A stretch of DNA of 64,000 nt from an uncultured Clostridia bacterium (GTDB lineage: Bacteria; Bacillota; Clostridia; Christensenellales; UBA1242): positions 1 through 64,000 of the forward strand of contig CAKNIB010000007.1 in the NCBI GenBank assembly GCA_930979925.1. Direction: 5' to 3'. Positions 40,280 through 51,279 of the stretch are shown here, piece after piece (position 1 is the first letter of the stretch; each line of letters opens with the position of its first letter). The position numbers and the translations under genes were made by a program. The notes beneath the pieces were generated by a model that worked only from the letters and a program-made list of their open reading frames with translations, had not been told where the DNA came from and ran no database searches.

Positions 40280-43027
40280 ATGGGAAACAAAAGACAAGTC
40301 AAAGATATTATCAACGAAGAGAAGGTATTTAGGGCGGTAGCTCAAAACCCTGGTGACATTGTCACCATACAAGAGAGACTACTTAAACACAAAGTACTTG
40401 ACTCTCGGACGAAAATATCTAGGGCCATGCAGGAGCTTATCTCTGCTGGCAGGCTTGTTTTAAAAGGTAAAGATTTGCAGGTAAGTCCTTCTGCCATCTT
40501 TCATGGAAAGTATGTAGAGGAGGGCAGGGATAGCTACGTAATACTTGACGGCGATAGCAACCATTATTATATAGATAGAAGAGATACAAGTGGCGTTAGA
40601 AGTAATGACAGAGTGGAACTTGGCTTTTACTATTTTGTTACTAAACAGGGTACTAAAAAGGTGCCGTTTATAATAGGAAGAGAAAAAACCAAAGTTAGCA
40701 CTGCCGATGAGCTATTAAAGCCAATGGATACAAACATTGTCTATGGTAGAGTTATGAAGACAAGTCATGATGAGCTAGTCTTTATGCCAAACGACCACCG
40801 CAGGTTTTCTCATCCTATATTTATCAGTAACGATAAAAAGACAATTGCAAAGTATCAAGATAAAATTTGTACCATGCGTATTATAGATGATGAGCGTGAG
40901 GGCAAACAGGCGGTAGGAGTTTTGCTTGAAATCAAAGGTGATGCCGGCAACCCTATTGCCGAGTATGACGCTATTGCAGAAAGCCATGGCGCTAATATGA
41001 GCTTTTCAGACCCAGCCGTGCTTAGAGAGATTGAAAGAATACCAACAGAAGTTGACCTAAAAGAGTACAAACTTTGCACGCCTGAGGAGTTTAGCGGTCA
41101 GCCTGACCAGCTTGTAGACCTACGCGGACTTAACTTTACCACAACCGACCCTGCTACTTGTAAGGATATGGACGACGCCATTTACTCATGCGTAGAAGAT
41201 GGTCACTTGGTTGTCTATACTGCCGTTGCAAATGTCACCAAATATGTCAACCTAAACAGCGAGATAGGAAGAAGATATATTAAAGCCGGCTTTACAACTT
41301 ATGCGCCAAACAAGGCGTACAATATCCTGCCACCTGAGCTTTCAACAAACATATGCTCACTTAATCCAAATGTTCCACGCCTTGCCCTCGTTGTTAAAAC
41401 GGTTATTGACCAAAGAACTGGCAAGCCAATATCATCTACTATTATGGACGCTGTTATAGAAAGCAAGGAAAAGTTTAGCTACGAAGAGGCACAAGCGATT
41501 TGTGACGAGCACAGCGAGATTACCGCAAGTTATCTAAAAGATAAGTTTAAGAAGGGCGAGCCTCTTTCACGCGAAGAACAGGTTGTTATGAATAAAATAG
41601 CCTCCGATTTGCTTTGGAAGGGATTAAATAGCAGAAATCTTTTGCAGTTTGACTCAAACAACGAATACAATGTCACCTTTAACGAAGATTTTTCTGACAT
41701 TTTAGATATAAATAAGGAAGAAGATATCCCTTATCATAAGGTTATAGAGGCCTTCATGGTAACAGCAAACGAGGCAACAGCCGATTATGCTTTAAGATAT
41801 AACATACCAAATATCTATAGAGTGCATGACAAGCCAAATGAGAGCAAGATTGACCAGGCATACGAGTTTTTTGGCTTCTTAAATATACCATTTGAAGGCG
41901 ACCTCTCACCACGTGCAATACGAGGAATAATCGCAAGCGTGAAGGGCACCGAAAAAGAAAAGGTTGTCAATAACTTCTTAGTTAGGATGCAAAGCAAGGC
42001 TAAGTATAGCGATAGCCCAAATCCACAATCGCTTAGACTTATTGGCAGACCGGAACATAAGCACAAAAAGGTTAAATATCCATCAGAGCAAACTGAGAAC
42101 ATAGAGACTATGGTAGGCATGTTACAAAGTTTAGATAAAAATATCAGCCACTTTGGACTGCAGAGCGAGCATTACTCTCATACCACTTCACCTATACGCC
42201 GTGTAACTGACTATGTAACTCATTACAATGTCCTTGCTCATATAAAGGGCGGTAAAATGCTAGAAGACAACATGGTCAGAGATATCGCACTTTGGGCAAA
42301 TCAGATGGAAGATGCAGTTGACGGCGCAGAGAAGGAGTTTGACGAGCTTAATAGTGCTATTTACTGCGAGCATCATATTGGCGAGGTTATGCACGGTCAA
42401 ATTTGCTCCTTTAGAAAGCTGGTTGACAAGGGCGATATTACCTCTGACGAAGTCATGGTTATCGTTGAGAATGAGGACAAAGGCATAAGAGTGCAGATAC
42501 CTCTTACCGAAGTTCTTGCCAGCCGTGGTGGCACTACCAAAAATATCGCGATTTCACCATTTGGAAGCGCAGTAGTCAACAAGGAGTCAGGCGCACCTAT
42601 TCTTACAGTTTGCCAAGATGTTACCTTTAGAATAACTGAAAGCAATCGAGTAACTCGCTCAGTTATGGCAAGCATGGACTTGCATGGCGAAAGAGTATAC
42701 GACGGTCCTTTCCTTCCAAAAATAGACCTTAACCCACGCGCAACCACGCGAAAAAGAGAACGTATGCTTAAAAATCAAGAGTTCTTAAGGCAACATAGTG
42801 GTGATACAGAACTTCTAGAGGCAGAAGAAGAGATGCGCGGGCTAAAATTTAGAAACCAGATAAAATATGGTGACTACTCGGAAGATGTTACCTGTCGCGA
42901 AGCCCTTCATGCTAACCGCTCTAATAGCAGAAAGGTAAAAAGGAAGAAAGAGGAAGATAGAATAAGAAACAAAACTCAAGAGATATATTTTGATGACGAG
43001 CATGAAGACGAAAATGATAGGGATTGA
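40280..43027 (+). CDS. rnr: RNase II/R family exoribonuclease
   Basis: RNB motif FTTTDPATCKDMDDAIY; SHFGLQSEHYSHTTSPIRRVTDYVTH. Confidence 0.85.
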   Translation: MGNKRQVKDIINEEKVFRAVAQNPGDIVTIQERLLKHKVLDSRTKISRAMQELISAGRLVLKGKDLQVSPSAIFHGKYVEEGRDSYVILDGDSNHYYIDRRDTSGVRSNDRVELGFYYFVTKQGTKKVPFIIGREKTKVSTADELLKPMDTNIVYGRVMKTSHDELVFMPNDHRRFSHPIFISNDKKTIAKYQDKICTMRIIDDEREGKQAVGVLLEIKGDAGNPIAEYDAIAESHGANMSFSDPAVLREIERIPTEVDLKEYKLCTPEEFSGQPDQLVDLRGLNFTTTDPATCKDMDDAIYSCVEDGHLVVYTAVANVTKYVNLNSEIGRRYIKAGFTTYAPNKAYNILPPELSTNICSLNPNVPRLALVVKTVIDQRTGKPISSTIMDAVIESKEKFSYEEAQAICDEHSEITASYLKDKFKKGEPLSREEQVVMNKIASDLLWKGLNSRNLLQFDSNNEYNVTFNEDFSDILDINKEEDIPYHKVIEAFMVTANEATADYALRYNIPNIYRVHDKPNESKIDQAYEFFGFLNIPFEGDLSPRAIRGIIASVKGTEKEKVVNNFLVRMQSKAKYSDSPNPQSLRLIGRPEHKHKKVKYPSEQTENIETMVGMLQSLDKNISHFGLQSEHYSHTTSPIRRVTDYVTHYNVLAHIKGGKMLEDNMVRDIALWANQMEDAVDGAEKEFDELNSAIYCEHHIGEVMHGQICSFRKLVDKGDITSDEVMVIVENEDKGIRVQIPLTEVLASRGGTTKNIAISPFGSAVVNKESGAPILTVCQDVTFRITESNRVTRSVMASMDLHGERVYDGPFLPKIDLNPRATTRKRERMLKNQEFLRQHSGDTELLEAEEEMRGLKFRNQIKYGDYSEDVTCREALHANRSNSRKVKRKKEEDRIRNKTQEIYFDDEHEDENDRD

Positions 43028-43086
43028 TTTTTTAAGGGTTTAATAGAAAATTTAATTATAAAACACAAAGTGTAGCCAATACAAAG

Positions 43087-43120
43087 AGACATTTAGGAAA
43101 ATCTTAAATGTCTTTTTTTG
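43087..43120 (+). terminator. Terminator
   Basis: AGACATTTA...TAAATGTCT + T-tract. Confidence 0.75.
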
Positions 43121-43216
43121 TTGCAATTAAGTGACAAAAAAGTTTTTCTTTTGCAAAAACCTTATCTTATTTGACTTTAGCCGAGTTTAAGTTTAAAATG
43201 TTTAATAGGAGAAAAA

Positions 43217-43804
43217 ATGAGCAAGTTATATTTCAAGTATGGCGCCATGGGCAGTAGCAAAACGGCGCAAGCGTTAATGTGCAAGTTTAATTATGAGCAA
43301 AAGGGCTTTACCGTCTACCTTTTTAAGCCAGTAGTCGACGACCGCCATGTAGAAGATGGTAAATCTATGGTTTATAGCCGTATAGGCTTAAAAAGTCCAT
43401 GTATAGAATTTACAAGAGAAGATAATTTTTTAAGCTTAGCTAAAGAGAAAGGTCTTATCGGCGAAAAGAGGGTAATAATTGTAGATGAAAGCCAGTTTTT
43501 AAGCAGAGAACAGGTAAACCAGCTTAAAGAGATTTCAACAAAAATCCCTGTCATATGCTACGGACTTTTGACTAACTGCAAGACAGAACTCTTTGAAGGC
43601 AGCAAACGCCTTGTTGAGATTGCCGAGTCGCTTATGGAGATAAAAAGCGTGTGCCGTTGTGGTCGCAAGGCAACCGTCAACGTCCGCTTTGTAAACGGAA
43701 AAGTGGCGACAGAGGGTGAAGAGATTTTGATCGGTGGCGATGAAAAGTATGAGAGCATGTGCTACAACTGCTATAAAAAACTGCTAGAAGAAAATAAAGG
43801 TTAA
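43217..43804 (+). CDS. tdk: Thymidine kinase
   Basis: FKYGAMGSSKTAQAL; VDESQFL; CRCGRKA...CYNCYKK. Confidence 0.95.
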   Translation: MSKLYFKYGAMGSSKTAQALMCKFNYEQKGFTVYLFKPVVDDRHVEDGKSMVYSRIGLKSPCIEFTREDNFLSLAKEKGLIGEKRVIIVDESQFLSREQVNQLKEISTKIPVICYGLLTNCKTELFEGSKRLVEIAESLMEIKSVCRCGRKATVNVRFVNGKVATEGEEILIGGDEKYESMCYNCYKKLLEENKG

Positions 43805-43843
43805 TTGCTCGTATATAAAAATTTTTAATAAAAGGTTTAAAAA

Positions 43844-46186
43844 ATGAATTATAATAGTAAAAAATATTTAAATATTCTCGATAAATACTTTAGAGCTTGC
43901 AACTATTTGTCAACAGCTCAGCTTTACTTGCTTGACAACCCACTTCTCAAAAGACCGCTAGAGAAGAAGGATATAAAAAAGAAGATTGTAGGTCACTGGG
44001 GGACAGTCCCAGGGCAAAACTTTGTCTATGCTCATCTTGATAGGGTGATAAACAAGTATGACCTTAATATGATTTTAATCTCCGGACCCGGTCATGGCGG
44101 GAACTTTTTTCTTGCCAATAGTTATTTAGAAGGCAGATACAGCGAGGTCTATCCTGAGATAAGCCAGGACGAAAAGGGCATGAAAAAGTTTTGCAAGCAA
44201 TTTTCTTTTCCATGTGGTGTTTCAAGCCACGTTGCGCCAGAAACTCCAGGCTCAATACATGAGGGCGGGGAACTTGGCTACTCAATCCTTCATGCCTTTG
44301 GCGCCGTGTTTGACAATCCAGACCTCATAGCTACGGTAATTGTTGGCGATGGCGAGGCTGAAACAGGTCCTCTTGCTACTTCTTGGCAATCAAATAAGTT
44401 TATCAATCCAAAAACGGATGGGATAGTACTGCCAATTCTTCATTTAAATGGATATAAGATAAGTAATCCTACCATTCTTTCTAGAATAAGCCATGACGAA
44501 CTTAAAAAGTACCTCGAAGGTTGTGGTTGGCATCCATATTTTGTCGAGGGTAGCGAGCCTATGCTTATGCACAAAAAAATGGCAATGGCTATGGATAAAT
44601 GCATAAATGATATCAAAAAGATTAAAAACGATGCACAAAAGGATAAATTTAAAAATAACCGCCCAATTTACCCTATGATTGTTTTAAGAACGCCAAAAGG
44701 CTGGACTGGTCCAAAGATAGTGGACGGCAAGCAGATTGAAGGTACTTTTAGAGCCCATCAAGTCCCAATTTCAATGGAAAAAGAGGAGCATTTAGCTCAG
44801 CTTGAAGAGTGGCTAAAAAGCTACAAACCATGGGAGCTTTTTAACGATGACTACACCTTAAAAGAGGAGATAAGGTCAATTTTGCCAGTAAGCGACCAAA
44901 GAATAAGTGCCAACCCTGTTACAAACGGTGGACTTTTATTAAAAGAACTTAAACTGCCAGATATGCACGATTACGCCGTTAAAATCAGTCGTCCAGGCGC
45001 AGTGAAAGCTCAAGATATGTTGGTGCTAGGCGGATATATTCGCGACGTATTTAAACTCAATAAAGAAAACAAAAATTATCGAATTTTTAGCCCAGATGAA
45101 GCAATGTCCAATCGCCTCTATCAGGTGTTTGAAGAGGAGAATCGTGATTTTAACGCAAAAATGCTACCAAATGACGAATATTTGTCGCGTGACGGACGAA
45201 TTATGGACAGCTATCTTAGCGAGCACGCCTGTGAAGGCTGGCTAGAGGGCTATCTTTTGACAGGTAGACATGGCGTATTTGCAAGCTATGAGGCATTTAT
45301 TAGAGTGGTCGACTCAATGGTCTCTCAGCACGCAAAATGGCTTAAGGTGTGCCAAGAACTCTCATGGCGCAAACCAATTTCTTCATTAAATTTTCTTTTG
45401 ACCTCTAATGTTTGGCAACAAGACCATAACGGTTATACCCATCAAGAACCAGGCTTTCTCGACCATATAGCCAACAAAAAGTCGGAGATTGTAAGAATTT
45501 ATCTTCCACCTGACGCAAACTGCCTGCTCTCATGCTATGACCATTGCCAGGCGAGCAAAAATTATATAAACGCCATTATTGCATCAAAACATCCAAGTTA
45601 TCAGTGGCTTGACATCGATAGCGCTATTGCTCATTGCACAAAAGGTCTTGGCGTATGGGAATGGGCGTGCCTAAATGACTTTAATAACCCTGACATTATT
45701 ATCGCCTGCGCAGGTGATACTCCAACACTCGAGGCTCTTGCTCTTATGACGCTTATAAAAGAGTACTTGCCAAAACTTAATGTTAGGTTTATCAATATTG
45801 TGGATATCATGAAGCTTGAGCGTAACGACCTTCATCCTCATGGTCTTACGAATAAAGAGTTTGATGAGTATTTTACCAAGAATAAGCCGGTTATATTTAA
45901 CTTTCACGGTTATCCAAAGTTTATCCATGACATGATTATCACGCGTAATAACAGAAATATAGACGTGCATGGCTATCAAGAGGAGGGCACCATAACAACT
46001 GCTTTTGATATGCGCGTGCAGAATAAGATTGATAGATATCATCTTTTGCTTTCAGTAATAGAAAAATTAAAGATAAAAGATGATAATTTGGTCGCAGAAA
46101 TTAATAAAAAACTTGAAAAACATAAAAAATACATTGCCGAACATGGCGTTGATATGCCAGAAGTTGCAAACTGGAAATGGAAGTAA
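43844..46186 (+). CDS. xfp: Phosphoketolase (xylulose-5-P/fructose-6-P)
   Basis: GHWGTVPGQNFVYAHL, GPGHGGN, ETPGSIHEGGELGYSI, GDGEAETGPLATSW. Confidence 0.95.
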   Translation: MNYNSKKYLNILDKYFRACNYLSTAQLYLLDNPLLKRPLEKKDIKKKIVGHWGTVPGQNFVYAHLDRVINKYDLNMILISGPGHGGNFFLANSYLEGRYSEVYPEISQDEKGMKKFCKQFSFPCGVSSHVAPETPGSIHEGGELGYSILHAFGAVFDNPDLIATVIVGDGEAETGPLATSWQSNKFINPKTDGIVLPILHLNGYKISNPTILSRISHDELKKYLEGCGWHPYFVEGSEPMLMHKKMAMAMDKCINDIKKIKNDAQKDKFKNNRPIYPMIVLRTPKGWTGPKIVDGKQIEGTFRAHQVPISMEKEEHLAQLEEWLKSYKPWELFNDDYTLKEEIRSILPVSDQRISANPVTNGGLLLKELKLPDMHDYAVKISRPGAVKAQDMLVLGGYIRDVFKLNKENKNYRIFSPDEAMSNRLYQVFEEENRDFNAKMLPNDEYLSRDGRIMDSYLSEHACEGWLEGYLLTGRHGVFASYEAFIRVVDSMVSQHAKWLKVCQELSWRKPISSLNFLLTSNVWQQDHNGYTHQEPGFLDHIANKKSEIVRIYLPPDANCLLSCYDHCQASKNYINAIIASKHPSYQWLDIDSAIAHCTKGLGVWEWACLNDFNNPDIIIACAGDTPTLEALALMTLIKEYLPKLNVRFINIVDIMKLERNDLHPHGLTNKEFDEYFTKNKPVIFNFHGYPKFIHDMIITRNNRNIDVHGYQEEGTITTAFDMRVQNKIDRYHLLLSVIEKLKIKDDNLVAEINKKLEKHKKYIAEHGVDMPEVANWKWK

Positions 46187-46260
46187 TAACAAAGTGGCAA
46201 CAAAAATAGAATAGCCTTATCTTGCTTGTTTTATACAGCCAGATAGCTTGCTTGCACACA

Positions 46261-46293
46261 AAAACACGATAGCTTAAATGCTGTCGTGTTTTT
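46261..46293. terminator. Terminator
   Basis: AAAACACGAtag...ctgTCGTGTTTTT. Confidence 0.75.
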
Positions 46294-46339
46294 GTGTTTT
46301 ACTTTTAAGTTTTTTATTTTTATTTTTAATATTGATTTT

Positions 46340-46822
46340 TTAATTATTTTGAGCTCCAATTTTTAATAGGGATTTTAGTAATATTAAATCATTTTCGCTT
46401 AGCTCACTTTCTTCAACCATAAAGGCGTTGATACTGTTGACATAGAGAAGCAAATAGCCATCGCGCTCTTTAATCTTTTTTATATCTTTATAATAGTATT
46501 TTACAGTCCCAATAATCTCGCCATTTTTTGAGGAAGAAGCATTAAAATAATCTTCTTCAAATTGGTAGTGATTGACAGTCGCATTGCCTTCTGCCTTTTT
46601 AATCATGTTGTTGACAGAGACAAGATAGACAAGCCCATACCCAAACGGTAGGGCAAATACAAGCATAACATCTAGGTACCCACTACTTACAAAACAGCTT
46701 GCAATAATATATCCAGCTATGCCCACACATCCAATTACAAGCATAATAATGGACACAAGTTTAATATTTTTAGAAAGCACCTTTTGCGCTTTTGTGTTAA
46801 TCTCAGTTTTGCACTCAATCAT
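46340..46822 (-). CDS. Hypothetical membrane protein (YcxB-like topology)
   Basis: Two TM segments and a beta-rich C-terminal region. Confidence 0.55.
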   Translation of the reverse strand: MIECKTEINTKAQKVLSKNIKLVSIIMLVIGCVGIAGYIIASCFVSSGYLDVMLVFALPFGYGLVYLVSVNNMIKKAEGNATVNHYQFEEDYFNASSSKNGEIIGTVKYYYKDIKKIKERDGYLLLYVNSINAFMVEESELSENDLILLKSLLKIGAQNN

Positions 46823-46970
46823 TTTTTCTCCTTTATTTATTGTATATAATAAATAATAATATTACAAATAAAACAAGTATATTTTTTATTTTGCTATGCT
46901 AAAAATATTTGTTGATGCCAAAATTTTCAAAATAATAAAATAAATTATTGTTTAATTAAACTTTATTAAT

Positions 46971-48116
46971 TTACTCAATTGCTCTACCGACTATTGCACC
47001 ACTTGTCCACGCCCATTGAAGGTTGTAGCCTCCGCAAATGCCGTCTACATCACAAACCTCACCACAAAAGAAAAGGTTAGACAGGGTTTTGCATTGCAAA
47101 CTCTCATCAAGCGCGTCAAGAAAAACTCCGCCACTGTAGACTTGATTATTAGGGTAGAAACCTTTGACCTCAAACGCAAGCTTTTTAATTACCTTACTCA
47201 AACTTTCAATTTCATTATCAGTCAACTTGACAGAGGTTCGTTTTTCGTCAATTTTAACTCTATTTAATATCTCGTACCCAAGCTCTCGCACAAAAAGACC
47301 ATCAAAAAATTGAGGAATAGGTAGACAAAGCGTTTTTCTATCAGTTAAAAGATTAAAAACCTCTTTTTCGCTCATATCAGGCAAAAGGTCAATATAAAGG
47401 CGACCATTGAAATTGTTATTTCGCGCATAGAATGAGGATAAATTAAAGGCTACAATTCCGCTTATCCCACTTTCTTTAAAAAGCACTTCTCCGCGCTCGG
47501 ACTTGCTCTCCACTCCATCGCTAACAGTCAATAGCGCATCATGTACTCTAACATTGGCAAGATTTCTTGTACTCCCAGTTTTAATCGAACATAAACTAGG
47601 GCAAAAATCTCTAAACTTTATATTATTTTCTTTTAAAAAATCAACCACGCTGTTACCACCACTTGCAACCACCAGCCTTCTGCAAGAAAAATCGTTTTTG
47701 TCCGTTTGGATATAAAAAACATTGTTTTTGTGTTCTATTTTTGTTACAGTATGCTCTAAGTAGACGGTGATTTGCTTTTTAGCAAATTGATTATCAATCA
47801 CATAGACCACGCTCTTAGCCGAGTTTGATAGGGGATAGACCCTTCCTTCTTCGTAAGACAATACAAGTCCCAAAGACTTAAAAAACTCTAGCGTGTCGTT
47901 TAAACTAAATTTATCTAAATACTTTTTTATTTGAGTATTATAAAACTTATCTTCAATATCAAGATTAGTTAAATTACATCTGCCGTTACCAGTTACCAAA
48001 AGTTTTTTAGCAACTTTGTTTGCCTTGTCAATAACAGCAAAATTTTTATTTTTTGTCATTAACGCACACATGCACCCACTTGCGCCAGCGCCTATAATAA
48101 TTGTATCGTAAAACAT
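46971..48116 (-). CDS. HI0933/BaiN-like FAD-dependent oxidoreductase
   Basis: IIIGAGASGCMCALM, KKLLVTGNGRCNLTN, VYSGGVFLDAL, CGEVCDVDGICGGYNLQWAWTSG. Confidence 0.88.
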   Translation of the reverse strand: MFYDTIIIGAGASGCMCALMTKNKNFAVIDKANKVAKKLLVTGNGRCNLTNLDIEDKFYNTQIKKYLDKFSLNDTLEFFKSLGLVLSYEEGRVYPLSNSAKSVVYVIDNQFAKKQITVYLEHTVTKIEHKNNVFYIQTDKNDFSCRRLVVASGGNSVVDFLKENNIKFRDFCPSLCSIKTGSTRNLANVRVHDALLTVSDGVESKSERGEVLFKESGISGIVAFNLSSFYARNNNFNGRLYIDLLPDMSEKEVFNLLTDRKTLCLPIPQFFDGLFVRELGYEILNRVKIDEKRTSVKLTDNEIESLSKVIKKLAFEVKGFYPNNQVYSGGVFLDALDESLQCKTLSNLFFCGEVCDVDGICGGYNLQWAWTSGAIVGRAIE

Positions 48117-48321
48117 CTTTCTCCTTTGTAAAGTAGTTTACCAAAAATGAATTGATTTTCCAAATTTTTCAATAAATTTAATGTAATAACAAAAAATATT
48201 TCTTAAATTATTTTTAAATCTAACACTTAGTTTTTTGTACGGTAAACAAAATATATTTAAATTAGTAAAAATATAAAATAAAAAAGGATATGTTGTAATT
48301 CCATATCCTTACTTACTAAAA

Positions 48322-48885
48322 TTAATCTTTCTTTTCTTCGCTGGCTTGAGTTTCTTCTTCAGTCTTAACTTCATCTACATTTGCATTTTGTGGCTGTACA
48401 TTTACCTGAGCATTTGCATCAACTGGAGCATTTGCTTGTGTTGCGCTTGCCTGTGCCATGAGTTTAGGGTTTTTAGCGTAGTCGAGCATTATAAACACTG
48501 CTGCGCAAATGAGACATAGAGCCATGATAAATGATAAAACGTCAAATCCTGATGTGAGACCGATTATAGTGAAAACAATGATGATTATATCAAAGATGAA
48601 AGATGTAAGAACCATTCCCTTTCTTCTATTAAACTCAACAGGCGAAAGTTTAACTCTTGTGATACTTACTGCAGAGAAGACAAGTCCAAGCACGCAGAAA
48701 GCAAGAATTAAAAGATAAATTGCCATAACGAAAACGGCTGCGCCAGTGTCACTAGCATTAATATCACTTAAAACTTGAGCGGCTGCAAAGACTAAAACTA
48801 AACTTAGAATAGAAAGAATAGCAAAACATACTATGTTGATGATTAAACCAGCTAGTAAAAATGGTCTTTTTGTTTGTTGTTCCAT
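48322..48885 (-). CDS. Hypothetical multi-TM protein
   Basis: Four hydrophobic segments and low-complexity tail. Confidence 0.55.
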   Translation of the reverse strand: MEQQTKRPFLLAGLIINIVCFAILSILSLVLVFAAAQVLSDINASDTGAAVFVMAIYLLILAFCVLGLVFSAVSITRVKLSPVEFNRRKGMVLTSFIFDIIIIVFTIIGLTSGFDVLSFIMALCLICAAVFIMLDYAKNPKLMAQASATQANAPVDANAQVNVQPQNANVDEVKTEEETQASEEKKD

Positions 48886-49126
48886 AATTTAAAATTCCTT
48901 TTAATTATATTTCGTTTTTATTATAAACGTTTTAGCACTATAAAGTCAATTAAATAAGAGATATTTTTGTAAAAATTATAAAAAATTTTCAAAACTATTG
49001 TCAAAAAGAAGCTAATTTTTGTCAAAGGGTTATATTTTTGAAAAAAGTTAAATAAATATCTTATTATGCTATTGATTTTTAGTCGCTAATATGATATATT
49101 ATAAATATTCGTTTTAAGGAGCATTT

Positions 49127-49999
49127 ATGATAGACATTTATAGATATTTACAAAGGAAAAACAAAAAGGATGTAATTATTTTAGGTAGGGCATATGCAAT
49201 AGACAAGACAGGCTTTTCAAGGTTTGCTGAAAAAACTTGGCAGGATGACGAAAAACTTGTAAGAGCAGTAGTTTCAGTGGCTTATTTATTGTTTGATAGA
49301 AACGCCAAGAACGAAAAAGAGGTCATGAGACAGTTAGGAAATCTCTATAGTGATTTTGAAACAGAAAACGGCAACAAATTGCTGCAAGCAATAGTCAAGT
49401 TTTATGATAATGGTAGAGTGCAAGTATACAGAGGCATCAAATTACCATCCGTGCAGATGTTACTACTACAAAAGCTTAAAAATTATGAGAAGATAACGCT
49501 GTTGCAAACAGAGCTACGGAAGGTTGACCGCAAAGTAATACCTTTACTAAGTGATGATACAATTGCACTTTTGAAAAAATATGATGGCAAACCAGTAATA
49601 CTTTCAATGTATAAAAAGAAGAGGAAAACTCCTGAGAAGGTTTACCAAATAAAATTGAAAGGACAAAGACCTCATGAGTTTACTATATCTTTAAACGGAG
49701 GCAGTCCAGTACACCTCGTTAGCGAACTTGGTGGTGTAGCCATAATTAAAGACGCCGAAACTGGCAAGGTACTATTTGAAAATAATACTAAAAATATGAC
49801 CTTTGCAAACAGGCTCACAAAACTTGTCTACCTTTATGGCTATGATGATGCAAAAAGAATTGTTAGTAAAAGGATTGATTCGCTGTCAAGAGGAGACACA
49901 AAAGGCTATCTAAGCGAATCAGACATAAAAAATAAAGCTCAAATAGAGAGAGCAAAGTCTCAACTTAAGAAGTCAGATATAGACGAATTTAATCTATAA
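49127..49999 (+). CDS. Hypothetical protein
   Basis: 290-aa ORF, RBS AAGGAG, terminator downstream (50015-50042). Confidence 0.6.
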   Translation: MIDIYRYLQRKNKKDVIILGRAYAIDKTGFSRFAEKTWQDDEKLVRAVVSVAYLLFDRNAKNEKEVMRQLGNLYSDFETENGNKLLQAIVKFYDNGRVQVYRGIKLPSVQMLLLQKLKNYEKITLLQTELRKVDRKVIPLLSDDTIALLKKYDGKPVILSMYKKKRKTPEKVYQIKLKGQRPHEFTISLNGGSPVHLVSELGGVAIIKDAETGKVLFENNTKNMTFANRLTKLVYLYGYDDAKRIVSKRIDSLSRGDTKGYLSESDIKNKAQIERAKSQLKKSDIDEFNL

Positions 50000-50156
50000 A
50001 AATATCAAAAATGGGCGTTAACATACAAGTTAACGTCTTTTTTTTGTCGAAAAAACAAGAAAAATAAAAAATCGTGTCGATTAATGACGGCAAACTGACG
50101 CCACTACGAATACTTTTGTATTTTTAACAAACTATTATGGTATAGTGAAGTGCCAC

Positions 50157-50357
50157 ATGAAGAAAATATATCCAAGATACACATTAAGAGTATCAAATGT
50201 TCTTCTATTTAAATTAGCCTTTGTTGCAGATTTCTATGGGAGGTCGAAGAACCGTGAAATAGAAAATATCATCAAAAAGCATGTAGAAGACTTTGAGAAA
50301 AAGTACGGTGTAATCCCAGTTCCAGAGAACATCCAACAGGGCGACTCAGTCGAATAA
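50157..50357 (+). CDS. Arc/ribbon-helix-helix-like small protein
   Basis: KIYPRYTLRVSNVLLFKLAFVADFYGRSKNREIENIIKKHVEDFEKKYG RHH pattern. Confidence 0.5.
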   Translation: MKKIYPRYTLRVSNVLLFKLAFVADFYGRSKNREIENIIKKHVEDFEKKYGVIPVPENIQQGDSVE

Positions 50358-50764
50358 AACAGAAGTCAAACTTTTCTTGTTTGAAGTGCGCTAATGGCGG
50401 ACTATGTTTTTCACACGATTTTTTTGGTAGCCATGTAATACAAGAACCTGCACAAGCTGTATTAAAAGCAATTAGTTTACTAGCAGAACCTTGTAGCCTT
50501 TCACCACGCTTTCTGTGAAATCGTTTTTGCTTGACATCAAAAATATTTTTGGTAGAAGATAAAAGCTTTTACTTGCGAAAGTTTTTTGAGAATAGCACAG
50601 CTTAGTTATTTTTATGGTAATAAAATTTTTTACATCAAACAGCCTGTAATATTATCCAAAATATTTTCTTACTAGAATTTATGAAAATAACGATAAACGG
50701 TTGACAAATAAGACTGTTTGTAGTATAATTTCACTTGTCAGCTAAAGAGTATTAATTGTATTGT

Positions 50765-50786
50765 GGACTGCTAGCTCAGTTGGGGC
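50765..50786 (+). pseudogene. tRNA-Lys 5' fragment (acceptor + D-arm only)
   Basis: GGACTGCTAGCTCAGTTGGGGC then unrelated sequence. Confidence 0.6.
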
Positions 50787-50906
50787 GACGCGTAAAGAAA
50801 ATAAGCCTGTGTGCTTATTTTTAGCCAAAGCCAAGTCAAGTTACATCTTGACTTCGGAAGAGCTTGCTCTAGCAACTGAGCAAGATACAACTTAATAATC
50901 AAATAT

Positions 50907-50956
50907 GGACTGCTAGCTCAGTTGGTAGAGCATTCGACTCTTAATCGAAGGGTCCG
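50907..50956 (+). pseudogene. tRNA-Lys(CTT) 5'-half fragment
   Basis: GGACTGCTAGCTCAGTTGGTAGAGCATTCGACTCTTAATCGAAGGGTCCG then T-arm lost. Confidence 0.8.
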
Positions 50957-50979
50957 AAAAGACATAAAACTATAAATAT

Positions 50980-51055
50980 GGACCAGTAGCTCAGTTGGTA
51001 GAGCAATTGACTCTTAATCAATGGGTCCAGGGTTCGAGTCCCTGCTGGTCCACCA
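50980..51055 (+). tRNA. tRNA-Lys(CTT)
   Basis: GGACCAG...ATTGA CTCTTAA TCAAT...GGTTCGAGTCC...CTGGTCC ACCA. Confidence 0.95.
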
Positions 51056-51279
51056 GAAACTCCTTTATTTTAAAGGGGTTTATTTATTTTTATATAACTA
51101 TTTTTGCCTAATAAAATTTTTGAATTGCCTAATAAATTTGTGTTTTTATATTAAATTTTTGACTGCTCAAAAAAATATAAAAATGCAAATTTTTTATAAA
51201 AAATAGTGCCTGCCTAATAAATTGCCTAATAAAAATATAAAAAATGGACTATGAGTTTTTATCTCATAGCCCATTTTTC

